64,000 bases of DNA from Pithys albifrons albifrons (taxonomy: Eukaryota > Chordata > Aves > Passeriformes > Thamnophilidae). The stretch lies in the NCBI RefSeq assembly GCF_047495875.1, contig NC_092464.1, forward strand, positions 7,598,737 through 7,662,736, in the 5' to 3' direction. Positions 8,562 through 22,320 of this stretch are shown one piece after another (position 1 is the first letter of the stretch; each line of letters opens with the position of its first letter). The position numbers were made by a program, and so were the translations under genes. The notes under the pieces were generated by a model. The model was not told the origin of the DNA, ran no database searches, and worked only from the letters and a program-made list of their open reading frames with translations.

Positions 8562-9805
8562 GAAGTAAGAAAAAAATTCTAAGGAATGTAGAAAAGCCTT
8601 AATCACACCACACTGGGCTGAAAAACAATGGCACTGACATGAAAGGATTTTCATTTCTAAGAAATACCTGGCTGCATCAGATTTTAGGAATACATGCATT
8701 CCATCCTCTTCTGCAGGGCTGATTTCCAGCAGCACAGACCTACTAACCCAAAATGAGTTTCCTCCCGGGGAGTTTGAGCTGCAGCAGCACAGGGCACTCC
8801 AGGTGAGACAGGGGGATGGAGACAGGGCAGTAACTCAGGTCTGGGTGAAAGAGGAGAATCTGCATTTAATAGCATATATTAAGTATAATGCTACCTTTAA
8901 AATACTGTTCCTGGCTCACGAGGACAAACTGCATTCTCCACTGACTTTTGAGAAAGAGCTCCATTTAAAAAAGGTAAACTCCCCTTTTCATACCCACAGT
9001 GCTTTAAGGTACAAACAAAATTGCTGCTTCCCATGTTCTTTTATCACTGCATCTTTCTTAGACTTGTATCCTAAAGGCTCACTTTTCCAAATAGCATAAT
9101 TTTGGCAGAGGCTGAGGTCAGTGCACTCCCAGATTGCATCCTGCCTCCTCCTGCAGTATTACAGGGATATGAAGATGCTCAGCACCTCGGAAATCTATGC
9201 CTGCTATACAGCTAAAACAAATATGCAGAGCATGAATATTAAAATTACCAGAGAATTAAAGAAATGTCTGCATTCAAAGCAAAAATAAAACTGGAAATTT
9301 CAAAATTTCCCGGGGTGCTCTTTTTGATCAACTAGAACTTTGGCTTCCTTTCAATTTAGGCATTTCTTCTATAGTGCAATGCAAAATACAAACTACATTG
9401 TGAATAATATAAAAGCTTTTTTTCCAGTTGGGAATGCTGCCTCATATCCATTGTTTTGGTTTTTTTTGTCAAGCATATTTTTTAACAAGTATGATGTTAT
9501 GAACCAGTTAATCATCAGTGGAACTGTATTCTCCACAGAAAGGGGGGCACTGCTTCTTTTACTAGTACAAATTATGTAGTCCTATAATTTCCACATTTTA
9601 GAGTTCTCTAGTTCTACTTGAATATTCCCATTGTTTTTAAGAAAAAACTCAAGAATGCCCTTTATAGTAATTCCTACTGGAAGTGTCTACTCATGGTAAA
9701 CCATCTGACTTGGGTTGCTGTATATTTTTTCATGTATTTGTGTACTTACACGAGTCTGAAATAAAATACATATTTTGATGGAAAAGAAAGCCCAAATGAA
9801 ACAAA

Positions 9806-9860
9806 TTCATAGAATCATCAGCTCTGTGGGATGTTGAAAAGGCAAAGGTCACTCAGTGCC
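9806..9860 (-). repeat. Possible degraded CR1 3'-end fragment
   Basis: TCATAGAATCATCAG followed by a GGGATGTTGAAAAGG-like stretch resembles the inverted 3' terminus of avian CR1 (ATTCTATGA tail preceded by a GGTTGGAA-type motif). It is short and diverged. Confidence 0.35.
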
Positions 9861-11132
9861 ACAGAAAAGGAACTGACAGTGTGAAGAAGTGATCAGATGG
9901 AAGGTTATAATGGGAGGGGGGGAAAAAGGAAGTTTTCCTACAGGAAGAATAATTAAACTGAACTCATTGTGAACAGAGTAAATGAACTATACGCAGCTGG
10001 GAATCCAGACACACATTCAGCTTCAAAAAGCTGCCTCACAAGTCAGAAATTCAAATGTGTCTCACAACAAATTTTTTTAGGCATCTCCCTCTAAAAGAGA
10101 GATACTCAAAGAGCTAGATACTTCTTCTTAATATGCATTTTTAAAATAATCTGTTCAATCTAAACTATAAAACGTGCTGTGCAACATGACTGAACGAAAA
10201 TCGCTGTGAGAAATACTTCCCCCTTGTTTGAGTAATTTGAATTTGTAAGCTAATGTCAGTTTTTCTATGAAATAATGCTCTGTGTGCAATTTTCTTTCTT
10301 GTACAGCACTTTGAAGCTTTCAAAGGGCACTCTAGGTTCATAAATAATATGGTATTCTTTGCCAGAACTGTAGGGCATTTCCCATAAATTCTGAATCTTC
10401 TTTGCCAAAATTGCAACATGTTGCATGCCAAATCCTGCACACAAATGTTCTACATGTGGCAAATACATATTGGTAAAAACCAGAGGCCTGGCATTCCTGG
10501 ATTTCTTACAGAGTGGGGGCAGGGAAATAAGTGGGAAGGAGTAAGGAGGAGGGAAGAGAAAAATGTCTGTGCATCACCTAAAAAACCTGCCAAATCCACC
10601 CTTCACCCTACTCAAACCAAACCGTAACCAGCACTTAATTATTTTCAAAGGCTGAACTGTTTGCTGCACATAGTGCAAATTCACAGGTACCCACAGCTGG
10701 GCCTTTAGTTTTCCTTCAGTTATGGAAATCAGGCTTCTTTTTCTGAGATAGCTGTAGACTCTTCAAACCCAGATGTTTGTAAGGGGCAGCACACCTGCAA
10801 TCCCTGCTCCTCCCAGAACAGTGCAAATGAAAGGGAGAGGCTCTGAGCTTGGAGAAGCACAATCGGGACTGCCACTATTTCACAGGCTGTGAAAATGAAT
10901 CCTCTTCTTCAGGTCAAGTCGTGAATGCATTTCATACGCTCAAGGCCATGGGGAATAAATCAAGGCCAATGTTTATAAATTGAACTCTCACCTCTTTGCA
11001 GTCTCCCCCATGGACAACCAGGGTCCTGCTTTTGGAGCTTAGAAGAGAAATGTAAAGCAGCAAGACCCAGAAATTCAGTCAGTGCATTTGGCCACACACC
11101 ACACAGGTGAGATTACTGAAGGATACTTGCAA

Positions 11133-11138
11133 TTTAAT
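11133..11138 (-). terminator. Possible XRCC2 polyadenylation signal (ATTAAA)
   Basis: On the minus strand ATTAAA lies about 240 nt beyond the XRCC2 stop codon. It is the second most common vertebrate poly(A) hexamer. No clear GU-rich element was verified, and a more distal site is possible. Confidence 0.2.
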
Positions 11139-11375
11139 GTCTCTTTGGTTAAGCACAAACAAGCAATGCCAACATTCCCCTATAGTTTGGACTGAACTCC
11201 TGCAGTAATTAGAAAATTTTACCATTCTGCTCTTCACTAAATTTTAAGAAACTGGTGACAACAATTCTTAACAACTCAACAACAAACAGCTCCTATTAAA
11301 GGTGTTAGAAACTACTTAGAGCTAATCAGGCCTTAAACACCAAGATTTGCTAAACGTTTACAAAACAAATGGAAG

Positions 11376-12091
11376 TTAAAACTGAACTCCACATTCTGCA
11401 ACACTAAATGAACGTTTTACTACCTGGTTTCTTTTGAGGTGGCAAGAAACGACTGTAAAACCTTTGCTGTTGCCAGAATTACACTGCTTAGAGAAAAATA
11501 TCCTGTGGGTTACCATTTGTTGCCATGACTTACAAAGATATGGTCTATAGTCGGTATCGGTTTCATGTGGAAGTTTTAAAGGGAAAAAGTTTTCTGCAGA
11601 GTTTGCAGATTTCTGCATAAGTGTCTGTGTTGTTGCAAAGAGGACCAAGTGGTGCTGTCTCACAAGCTTTTCAATAAAGTTGGCACATTTCTTCAGATTC
11701 ATCTCCTGCAAGGTAAGGCTCTCCCCTCCATTGCTTCTGTCTATCCAATAAAAAGCTGATATACTGTCTACAAGCAGCACACAGAGCGAGGGGTGAGCGC
11801 AAAACAGGTTTTCTAAAGAGTAGAGAGTTAGCAGTAACTGAGTGCTATTATTGCAGTTCACAAGAAAAAGCCTTGCCAGGCATTGTTTTATCATTTCTTC
11901 TGTCCTTTGTGCCAGTCTGTTCTCCAGAATGGTCACCAAGCGCAGCATATCAAAATGGTAGTCCGTGTCGATGAACATGACTTCTACTTCCAGTCCTCCT
12001 CCCAGTTTTGGAATGATGCAGCGGGCTATCAGGTGATAGAGCATTTCCGTTTTTCCTGTCCCTTCTGGACCATGGAATTCAATGATGTCTC
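11376..12091 (-). CDS. XRCC2: XRCC2 exon 3 (Walker A to C terminus)
   Basis: 716 coding bases following the acceptor TTTTTGAACAG. It completes the split glycine codon 41 and runs to a TAA at 11378-11376. It encodes residues 42-278, including both nucleotide-binding motifs, so nearly the whole RecA-like core lies in one exon, as in human. Confidence 0.97.
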
Positions 12092-15000
12092 CTGTTCAAA
12101 AACAAAGCAGCATGTTGTCAGGCAAGGGCATTTATAGCCCAGAGCTGATGTCCAGTGAATGAACACTCAGTATTCCACAAATTGGAAAAAACATTTTAGA
12201 AAGTTTGATATTCATTACACTGTTTAAATCCTGGTTAACATCTACCAAGACACATTTCAATTGTCAAGAAAGGCCTCTAAAGGCGAGAAAATCAACTGGG
12301 AGCAAAGGTTGAAACCCTCTGCCAGTAGCACCCAGGACAACAGTATCAATAAAAGGCTGGCAACTGGATTTCATCTGTACCATTATACAAGTAGATGAAG
12401 GCAGAAGAGGAAGCTGCAATAAAGAAATGGCTAAGAAATCATCTACACTATGCACACACAATTAAGGAATAAATAAAAGAGGACAAGCAAACCAAACCAA
12501 CCAACCAGAAGTCCAAATCATGTTGGCACATCTATTTTTCAGCACAGCCCATCCTTCAGCATTTCACGTGTGCTGTTAGTTTGTTCAGTACCTGCACATG
12601 TCATAAGATACCCACAGGAATCTGTGACTGGTGAAGAGAACACCAGTAGGTTTATTTAGCACTTACATTCATCTGGGGTGATCATAACAAGAAACTTCTT
12701 TTTTTGACAAAGGGGACTCAGATATTCCTTCAATTACAGGCAACACCTCTGTCAGAAGCAAAGGATCTCTGCTCATAAAGGGATTCAACCTAATTGCCTC
12801 ATCCATGTGGGTCAGTAAAATACATATCACATAAATCTAAAAAGTTATCTAAAAACAGCATTATGCTTCATTAGGAAACCAGTTCTTTTGTTGGATGTGA
12901 ATGCAAGATATCCTAAAGTCTGATCAAAAGTCTTCTGATGTCTTAAGTAAGACTAAAAGAGGTTAGTTTATTAGTAGCTGTTTATAAATTTCTAATTTAA
13001 TATAATAATATGGGAACTGGATTATTTATTTATGACATTTTGGATTTTAGGCAGAAGGACACATGCAGTAAGGAGAATCACACAACTGTAATTGCAGGAA
13101 GGTGACACATTTCCATGGCCTTGGCAAGTGCAAATGGCATAACAGCTTTTCATAGAGGGATGTGAGAGTAGAGAATTAATTGCAACTTTCCTTAAACATG
13201 TTTGTGCCTGCCTGAGTCAACAGGGTTTTTCAAGTCACTGCTCAACTTCCAGAGGATGTCCTTGCTCACAAGTGTTTATAATGACAAGAGGCAGCATGAG
13301 GGGCAGAAGGTGGCAGGGAAGAGACCAAACTCTTAGTCACCCTTTGCAAGCAATTTACACCTGAGGTGACAAGTCTGTCCGTTTCTGTGGCTCTCAGACC
13401 ATCAGCCTCTCCATAATGAAATTCCTGCTGCTCCCCAACTGCAATTCCATTTCTATGAATTTCTGATACTTCAAAATTATTGAAAAGCTTGATTGCCTCT
13501 CAAAACTTAGCTGTTTCAAATGGCTCACCCACTTGAGATGAAAGGTGACTACACTTGCTGGGACACAAATCTTCATTTTCTCTTCCTGTCCAGAGGTCAA
13601 ATGCCCAATTCTGGCACTCGCAGCCAGTAGCTGCCCTGCTGTCACAGCGGCCTGTGCCAGGCACACACTGCACCCTGGTAGGGTGAGATACCAGCTTGGA
13701 AGGACTCCTCCTAAATGTCCTGGGTAGGTTTCTCCCTCATATTTCATTTATTCAAATATTTTAGAGCAATTGCATAAGGCACCTCTTGTTAAGGTACGAA
13801 GTGTATCCTCTGTCTGCCACTGACTTTGTGCCACCCTGAATGGCATTTCTGAATCTAGACCAGTAACTGAATGGGGCCAACATCCAATAGAGACGCTTCA
13901 CCTGCCTTGACAGCAAAACATGACCTGTTTGATTCAGTAAGTTATTCTGGGAGCATTATAAATGCTCCACTTTTTCCATTTGAAGTTGTTCTATTAGAAT
14001 GTCTGTGTGCTAGAGAATAACATTGGATGAGATTTTATTATTGGCAGAACTAATAAATTCATTTAAGCAAAAATTCTAAGTTGAATGACAAAAATCAGTC
14101 TCACAAGCTTTTGTGGTGTTTCTTTATAAACCTTGACAGCAAAACAGCCAAGTACCCCACAGAGTTTGTTCAACTCGGCTGAACAAGATACACAGCTGTG
14201 TTGTAGTTTGACCAACACACTTGAGTTACTCTGAAAAGAGTAACAGCTTGGACTGCAAGAAAACCTCAAGAGAGCTGGGGATTTCTGTGCCTTCCTGATT
14301 ATCCAAGAGGCTGCCCACAAGAAGAACGGGTGCAAAACAGAAGCCATTTATAGCAACATCTATAAATGTGGGGTCTCACTGAATTAGCAACCAGGCTGTT
14401 AAAGTAAGATAAGGGGAAATTCATTCCTCTGGATCAGAGAGGACAAACCATGACACAGCAGAGGAGGAAATGAGGCCAGCAATGTGTTCAAGAAGCCTCT
14501 GACACTCTCACGATAGGTCACAGAAGAAACTGAGTGATCAATACTAACATCAGCCATTAATGTCAAAATAACTTTGAAAGGAGGATTAGTAAAAAGACAC
14601 TGCCACAGGATAAGAACAGGCTGAGAGGGAGAGTAGGAACAGACACTTAAACATGGACGAAAGTTAATGGGAGTTTTTTCTAATAGAACTGGTGTTGGCA
14701 GACGTTAAACATATCAGTACATGAATGTTCCATTAACTTGGCAAAACATGTAGAAGACAAACTAATTGGGTTAATAAAGACTTAATTTTGTGAAGATTTC
14801 ACAGATGGAGATGGATAAGCAAAGTGATTTCATACAAAATTCAGGACTGATGAATTCAAGAAGTAGATTTTACGGAGTCACCCAATACATTGCTCGGCTC
14901 ATGGCAGCTTGAACTGGCCCACTATGGGCAGACTAAAGAGATCAACAGTCCCCTGCTATGAACCAGCATGTAGGATAAACTGAGTGCCATTGCATAAATG

Positions 15001-18000
15001 TAAATATTTATGTAACACTAATATATTTTTAACTGAAACACGGTGCTCAGTCCTGGTCATCAATTCAGTGTTATTGATCTTTTCAATGAGAAGAGCCTTA
15101 TTTGGGTCTGTAATCACTCCATTAGCAAATGCTGGTTAAACTATTTTCTGACACTGCAGTCACAAACAGGCTGTTGGAACACTCAGCAATAACTCTGTGG
15201 GTTTCACATCATCTGATACCTTGAAGTTACAGGGCTGGTAATTTACAATACTGTGCAGAAGCTGTCACTGGTATTTACACCATTTATAAGGGAACTAGAA
15301 GGGCCTAATATTTATTCCAAGTTAATGTTGGGTGTCACGCTATAGCTGAACATCAGAGCTTTACACTGACACCCACACTTTCATGCCAGTGGCACAGGAG
15401 AAATATGACTGGCAACAGGGGAAGATTATTTAAAGCTTGTGTCATTTTTGCTCCATTCCAGAAGAGCTTAAATGGTATGTAATTAATATGCTTATGTGTT
15501 CTTAAATATGCAAGTCCCTCATAATTAGAAGCAGTGGCTGGAATATCACAGCAGTACCTCTATTACCTGTACCTATTTCACAGCACTCTGACATACATGT
15601 AATGAACACTTAACTACAATGTAACACTTGAGTAGTTTACTGAAACTTCACGTATGTGTTTGTTTTAAATACCATCAGAAAAAAGAAAATTTAGGTCTTT
15701 GCATTGCTTTAATCACAGCATTTAGATTAAGAGCTGTTCAGGGCAGACTTCACGGCCAATGTATCACAGCATTCCACAGTGGCCCACTAGAAGTCGAGTT
15801 CATGACAAATGGAGAGGAAGGTCTTCAGCAGGGATTTAAGACTGAATAATGAGAACACACATCAAAATAACACATGGGCTCACATGAATACTGTGGTATT
15901 AAAAGACTAAGCAAAAACTTAATAAAAGGTGAAGTCCATTTATGTATATAGAGCTAAAGATCTGTGCTAATACGTTAGGCAGCTTCGTTAATGTCAGCCA
16001 AAATGCATGGCCAATTATGGGTAATAATTAATGCCATTTGTTCAAAGCAGAAGAAAAATACAAGTGCTTCAAAAGCTCAATGACTGTGTTGGCATAGAAA
16101 AACCAGTGACGAATTTTAGAGGTTTGTAGCCATCTTAGAACTGAGGTTCTGGAACAGCCTTTGAACAGGCATCAACAATCTACTTAGCTTTAAGAGCAAA
16201 ACAAATAATTTGACATAAAATTATGTAATGCTGTGGACTGCAGGCCATTATTGACCCTCAAAAAGGCTTCCTAGAGTCTGCTCGACCAGAACATGGCCTG
16301 TTTAGTCTCAAACATTTGTTTCTTGTGTATAAAGTTGACTAAAAAACCACCAAACCCCAGACTAAAAAGATCAGTGTTTTCTATTACCATATGTTTTCAA
16401 AATACAAATATCTTTTCAGAAAATTAAGATTTTGAGAGCCTTGTGAAACATATTCCAATTTCACCACTGATTCTTAATTCTTCTTGTGGGCAACAAAGCA
16501 CTTCAGAATTGAGAGTATTTATATATTCTTTTGTTCTCCACTTGCACTGGCTTACCAGTATTTCTCTGCCCTTTATCTTCATTGTGTCACATTTGAACCT
16601 TTTGGGGCAGAAATCATATACTGCTAAAGCCCATATGTATTCTCACGTGCTGCAAACCAGTACATGAATAGTCTCACAATGACTGCATTTGTAGACCAAG
16701 CATCATCTCTCGTCCAATTATGCTGATTCTTCTTTCTGCTTTTTCTGCTATTTCTTCTGAACCTTCTGCATTTGTGGGAATTCAGATTGCAGACAAGTGT
16801 GCTGATAAACCACTGCAGCCAGTACTTGCCATATGAAATCCACTCATTCATACACACATTCCACAACAGTAGAACCTCACCAGGATCCTCACAGTTTGCC
16901 ATTCACGTGCCTTTTTTCCTATAAATTTCTAATTTTGTGTAATCAGAGTTGTCTCTTCCATTATGAAATAATGAAATTTCACACCATCTGGAAAACCAGT
17001 CTGACTTCCTGAAGAGTGTGTGAATTTGCGCTTAGCTCGTTAAAAACATCCAATATTGGTCTTAAAACTTCTTGCTAGAAGACTCTCCCTGAGAGGAGAA
17101 GCACTTGGTGTCATTGCCTGATTTCTCCAATTTGAAATTCTCGTTTATTTCCTGAAGGTCCATGAGCCGTGTTGATCCCAACACTGTCCGTGAACTCGTT
17201 CAGCTGATCAGTACCCATGTGCATAATGGAATTGTTCCTAAAGTTCCACCTAAGAATAGTTAAGATTTGTCAGGCCAACACTGAATGGCTCAATGACTTG
17301 GCTTTATTGAAAAATTCTGCTTGCTCCTTTATCCTGATTTACCCAGGCCACTCCATATCACTGAACTCTTTGCTATTTACTGAACCTCATGTTGTTGTTT
17401 GCAAATTTCTGCACTTATGGCTTTGTGGCGGTTGTTTAGACCACTTACTAAAAAAAACTAAGAGGTTTAATAACAGATTGTAGAACAAACTGCTGTAAAA
17501 CTGACCACTGTACTTGGTATTTCCTCACCTACATCTGTGTTTTGATACACATAAAGTAGATTTTAAAGCCCATTTAATAACATCCTGAATGGTGACTTTG
17601 CATTACTCTGTTTTATCTACTTTGCATAGAACTACAACAACAATTAAAATTCTGATCCAGGGCAAAATCATCTACTTGCATCCTTATCTCTATCACACTG
17701 CTCTGAGAATACTTTTAGACCAACAGTTTTTCATAAATAGGATAAAGACACATTTTTACCATGAACAGGAGATCCCTCCTCAGCAAACAGGTAAGGTTCA
17801 AGATTCTTCAGAGAACTTCTGCCCTCAAGTCGTGCAAGCAGCTTTTAAAGAAAAGACAGAGACATGCTGTTAACTCAAAATAATTGACCTACGGAATAAA
17901 ATGTAAATACGACAGTTTTCCATGACAGCCCTATCAAAAAATTAGCCTGGTTTTAAAAATATTTTCATAAATACACATGGAAACATATAGTCTGGACTAC

Positions 18001-21000
18001 AGCAACAGACAGTTCCATCCTTACAATGCACACACAGATTCAATGGCAATGAGGAGTGGATATATTAGGGGAAATAAAGCTTAAAAAGTAAAGCTGCACA
18101 GGTAGATTAGCAAGAAGGATCACCTCTGGTATACAGCAGTGTTGCCACAGGAAAGAACAAAGGGAAAGAAGACAATTTTTAACAACCATCACCTTCATAA
18201 AAAACTACTGGTTGAGAGGTGAAACCTCATCAATTTCCCGAGTCAGTCCCTCTGAGCATTTTTAAGTAAAACCATGTGCGTTTCACCTGAAAAGTTACAC
18301 AGGACTCCTCTGGGCTACAATCCTATTCTATCATAGTTACTTGTTCAAACAGAGTATGGATTACGAACGATCAAAAGTAATTAGTCACCAGTGGCTCTTT
18401 TTAAAGCAAGCTTGAATTTGTAAAGCAAGTTCTCCAAAGCTCCTTGTAATGTAAGTCCATTGTAAAACAAATTAGTTCAAAGTTCACGGACAATTTCTTA
18501 AAATGAGAGGTATTTGCATAGCAAGGAGAGAGGTGTTCAGGTAACCTGTGTTATTAGCAGCGCTGGCACAGTGAATACCAAGAATGAACTTTTCCCCCAG
18601 TACCAGAGCTGTTATTCATGGGAAAGGACACATCAGGATGCTCAGAGTGTCACCAGAGCACGTTTGGCACCCTGCTTGCCAAATATTTCATTCTCCAACA
18701 CACCCAGAGATCTGAACAAAACAAATCCTGTTCAGTTTTATCCCATCCTCCTCAAGACCAAACAAGCAGTGTGAATACACCTTTAAACACCTGCTGCCTT
18801 ATCTTGCTTTCCTCTTTGCCACATCCATAAGCAACATTTGCTCTGAATTGTCTTAACAGTTTTTTAAAGAGCTGTGTGTGTTTGCCTTTAATAGTAGAAT
18901 AAAACTCCATGAAATGGCCCTGAATTTACTTCAAGTGGTCCCAAAGGGAATCTAAGTGTGACATTTTCACTGACATTTTAACAGTCCCTTCTATTAACAA
19001 AATGTCAGCGTGTTTGCCTTGGCCCGTTCACACATATCCAGGAGAGTTTTCTGACTCCTCCACTGAAGGGCCTGAAAAACACTTGAATTGACCTTGCTCT
19101 GGATCTGCAGATCCTCCCAATACATTTCACACATTTGTGCAGCACAGAAAACGCTCACACAGTGAACTCTCGAGTATTTTGGGAACCAGTAGGGTCCTGT
19201 GACCTGGACAAAGGGAAAATCCAGATGGACACACATACTCCAGAATATAGGAACGTATTATGGGGCACATAAACCATGAGCTCTCAGCTACCAAGAGAGA
19301 CCTCACATGTGCAGCGTTCCTGTGCCAGCAGCTGCCAGTGCCCGGCCCTGGCCCCTGGCAAGGAGAGGCTGCACCCACTGGGGAGAAGTGCTGGGCATCT
19401 TCCACACCCTCATCCAGCAATGGGAGTCAAGAGGAAACCCACAGGCTGTTGCTTGTTGATGCTCTTCCCTTTGCAGCACAGGAAGCACCGCTCCAGCATT
19501 CTGGGATCACTGGGGGCTGGATCATGGGCACTACTGGGCCCAGGAGTCACAACCATTGCTGGCCTAAACACATTTCTGCAGCCTCCTACCCTAAATTTAT
19601 TTGTATGTTAATGAACACATTCTCTGTAGTTTATTTCTTCTGGAAATAATGAGCCCAAGTCTTCTTTTAGACTGTCACCTCTTTAAGCTTACTGCTAGAG
19701 CTTTGGAAACACACAGGAGATTGATTGTTATCAATTAAATATGAATCTGCAGTTATTTAAATGACAAGTTTATATATTAATTTTAAATAACTACAGGTGC
19801 TTACTCTGAGCACTGCTCATGTAGGTAATTTATGGTAATTTGCTGATGATAGTGCACCTGTGTTTTTATCAAACTTGTATTTACTTCCCAGTTCTGAAGC
19901 AGAATCTCCAAAGGCACTTCCCTCATTAATGTCGTGCTGGGAGCAACGGGGTTCCTGGCAGAAACAGGAACAATTTTCCTTCAACTCTCACAAAGGTTTG
20001 TCCACACTACAGCAGAAGTGATGGAAGTAAAGCTGAGATGAGACACTAGACAGGCATCCCTCACCTTTGCCTGCATTCCAGACAGGGACAAGGAGGGGCT
20101 TTCCACATTGGCAAAGGCCACCCTGGCTCTGTTCCATGTGCACGTGTAAAATGAGGAGGTGGAGAAATCTCCAGCATTTAAAGGCTAATCTGGAGGGTGA
20201 ACATGAGGTGTCCCAGAGAGTGTACAGATCACAGCACACAGAACAGAGCTTTGGGTTGGAAGAGCTTGGGAAAAAACCCCAAGACATTTCAATTACGTAC
20301 TACAGACTTCAGATTCTATAATCTAACTGTAGATCCTCATTTCTTCTTTCAGAAGCCTCTTTTCCTCTTCTTTTACACAAAACACCACCTTTTAATAACC
20401 TGCTTGTGGTAGGTCTTTGCTCTTAGGTGTTAAAGTGTAATTATGCCAGTAAGAAACTGCACATATGTGCAGTTACATGCAGTGAACAAGTTATACAGAA
20501 GTGTCAGGCAGCAGCTGAGTTAAAGTTCATTAATGACAAAGCTGATGGTACTCAAATATTTCAACTCTGCCTTTTATAATTGATCACCTTTCCAATAAAC
20601 AAATATGCACATGGACAGACTCAATGACTAATAGGTGATGTGCTTATACTCTATTGGTTTCAACAGAGCTATGCACAAATGGAAACATGCACGTAGGTCT
20701 TGTCAGGAATGAGAGATTACTTCATTAAAATGTTAAAGAAATTCAAATTAAATACTCCAGCTCTGTTAGAGGCTGTGAGCTAACCTAGAGGCTGTTTACA
20801 CATACAAACCTATCTTGAGTGCAAGACAAAACTTAATTTTCAACCACTATAACCACTCTGACTGAGCTTTTGTAAACTTTGGGCATGAAGACATATGCAA
20901 GCAATTTATCATTCATTTTACCGTGATACACCAAAGGTGTTTTGCAAGAAGTTCTAATTTGTTCTATTAATTATACTTAATAATAAGAGTACAAGACTGT

Positions 21001-22128
21001 GGTCCCAGCATAACCTGATCTTACACAAGAGGCTATTCAAGGATGTATTGTTTTAAATTGTTTTCTGTTTCAAGGGCTTTTACCACTTTTCTCTTGACAC
21101 TATATTCATACATTAACCCTTCTTAATCCATCTGTTGCCAATTCTTCCCTTGTTCCAGGTTGGCCACCCATCCATGGCAGGCAGTTGATGCCATGTGCAT
21201 TCCCTGTTGGCACTACTCACATGGACAAATAAATGCAATGGACACAAAGCACAATTCATGTCCTTAATTCGTGTCTATTTGCTGACAGTGGACATCTGGT
21301 ACCATTTTTCTTTTTCAAGTGTAAAAAGGGCTTAAGAGTTCAAGTCCCCATGAAAAACACGGGAGATTTATCAAGAAATATTATCACGTTTCCATGTTTT
21401 TTTAAGAACTATTCAACATACGCTGGTAGAGTTACACACAAATCTCCAAGCAATTAAGTTGATGATTGGAAGTTTCTAACAAATACACCACCCAGCAGAG
21501 AAAAAAACACAAACCCAAATAACACAACAAAACCCTCAAACTCAAACTCCTTTTCTCCTTCGAGGAGGGAAGCAATTCCACCTCCCATTCTGTTTATTTA
21601 CAGAATCATCGAATCATCAACGTTGGAAGAGACCTTTAAGATCAACAAGTCCAAATGTTTAAACCAAACCTTCCTCACGGCTCTTCTTCCTCAGGCACCC
21701 ACGCCAACTCTTGGGTGGGAGCGCGAAGGGAATAGTGATAAAGGAATCCCGAAACATCTGACCCGCCTCCCCCCGCCTCGGACAGGCGTCCACCCGCACC
21801 CGACACAAGGTAAGGCAATGTCCCACGGGACGCTGATCCCGCCTGGAGCCGCTGCCACCCGCGGAAACCCTCCAGGGAATCCTCCAGGCGGCTGAACCGC
21901 CTCCTCCCCTCGCACAGCGGCCTCTCGGGAGGCTCCGCTGCCGCTTCCCGGCGCCCGCCCTGGGGCGGCGCAGGGAGCGCCCGGCGCTTCCCCTTCCCCC
22001 GGCTACGGCCTCGCCCAGCCCTCCCCGCCCGGCTGCCCGGGCCCCGGGGCTGAGGGGGCCGGGGCGGGGGCGAAGGCAGCGCCTCACCTGCGTGCCCGAC
22101 TCCGCCCTGCGGGGTGCGTCCCCCATGG
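11376..22128 (-). CDS. XRCC2: XRCC2, RAD51 paralogue of homologous-recombination repair (complete, 3 coding exons)
   Basis: The coding exons 22128-22090, 17841-17760 and 12091-11376 join in frame to give 278 codons plus stop; human XRCC2 has 280. XRCC2 belongs to the BCDX2 complex with RAD51B, RAD51C and RAD51D, which helps load RAD51 on DNA in the nucleus. Visible signatures: the N-terminal RAESGTQ, a Walker A motif GPEGTGKT at residues 48-55 (K54, T55), the conserved [18 protein letters not shown] block, a Walker B-like LCVLLVDS ending at about residue 150 (D149), and [12 protein letters not shown] near the C terminus. Exon phases (39 and 82 bp before a split glycine codon) match the human gene. 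The C-terminal tail after about residue 245 is the most diverged part. The gene lies head to head with ACTR3B, 22 kb apart. I am confident of the identity and of all splice sites. Confidence 0.96.
12092..17759 (-). other. XRCC2: XRCC2 intron 2
   Basis: A 5.7-kb intron with a GT donor at 17759 and an AG acceptor at 12093-12092. Only AT-rich unique-looking sequence was seen, with no recognisable repeat or nested gene. Confidence 0.85.
17760..17841 (-). CDS. XRCC2: XRCC2 exon 2
   Basis: 82 bp between the acceptor CTTTAAAAG and the donor GTAAAAATG. It encodes [12 protein letters not shown] followed by an acidic segment ending SPVHG, closely like human residues 14-41. It is too short to stand out as an open frame and was found by similarity. 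Confidence 0.96.
17842..22089 (-). other. XRCC2: XRCC2 intron 1
   Basis: A 4.2-kb intron with a GTGAGG donor at 22089. Its first 200-300 bp belong to the CpG island. A CR1 3' fragment lies at about 21601-21664. The rest is AT-rich with nothing recognised. Confidence 0.85.
21601..21664 (-). repeat. CR1 3'-end fragment in XRCC2 intron 1
   Basis: CAGAATCATCGAATCATCAA followed by GTTGGAAGAGACCTTTAAGA is the inverted 3' terminus of an avian CR1 LINE. It is on the same strand as XRCC2 and is 5'-truncated to about 60 bp. Confidence 0.8.
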
Positions 22129-22320
22129 CGGCCTCAGGGGCCGTGCCGCCCCCGCCGCCCCGCAGCGCCCCCGCCCGGCCGTCCGCTCTGCGCATGTGCG
22201 GCTCGGCCCCCCGGGAGCGCGGGGTGGGGCCCGAGGGGTGGGGAGCCCGGGTTCGAGTCCCGCCTCGGGCTCCAGGCGCGGCAGCCCGGCTTGAGACTCG
22301 TTGGGGGCCGCAGGGAGAGG
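21870..22320 (-). promoter_or_regulatory. XRCC2: CpG-island promoter of XRCC2
   Basis: Very GC- and CpG-rich sequence covers exon 1 and its flanks, unlike the AT-rich surroundings. The start codon has a strong context (GCCGCCATGG), which also contains an ATGGCGGC YY1-like core on the plus strand. TGCGCATGTGCG at 22189-22200, about 60 bp upstream of the start, is one base from the NRF1 palindrome. No TATA box is seen. The transcription start is not defined. Confidence 0.75.
22090..22128 (-). CDS. XRCC2: XRCC2 exon 1
   Basis: 39 coding bases: ATG at 22128-22126 through CAG at 22092-22090, then the donor GTGAGG. It encodes [13 protein letters not shown]. The RAESGTQ end and the 13-codon length match human exon 1, which fixes the start. 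Confidence 0.96.

Larger units (their letters stand above)
8562..11375. other. Region downstream of XRCC2
   Basis: AT-rich sequence between the provirus and the XRCC2 stop codon. The part next to 11375 should include the XRCC2 3' UTR. A short stretch at about 9806-9860 resembles an eroded CR1 3' end in reverse orientation. No coding exon was recognised. Confidence 0.5.

Noticed and set aside
8755..8805. A possible exon ending CTCCAG|GTGAGACAG
   Set aside because: A good donor match and a short open stretch, but no matching acceptor or downstream exon was found and the sequence is not recognised.
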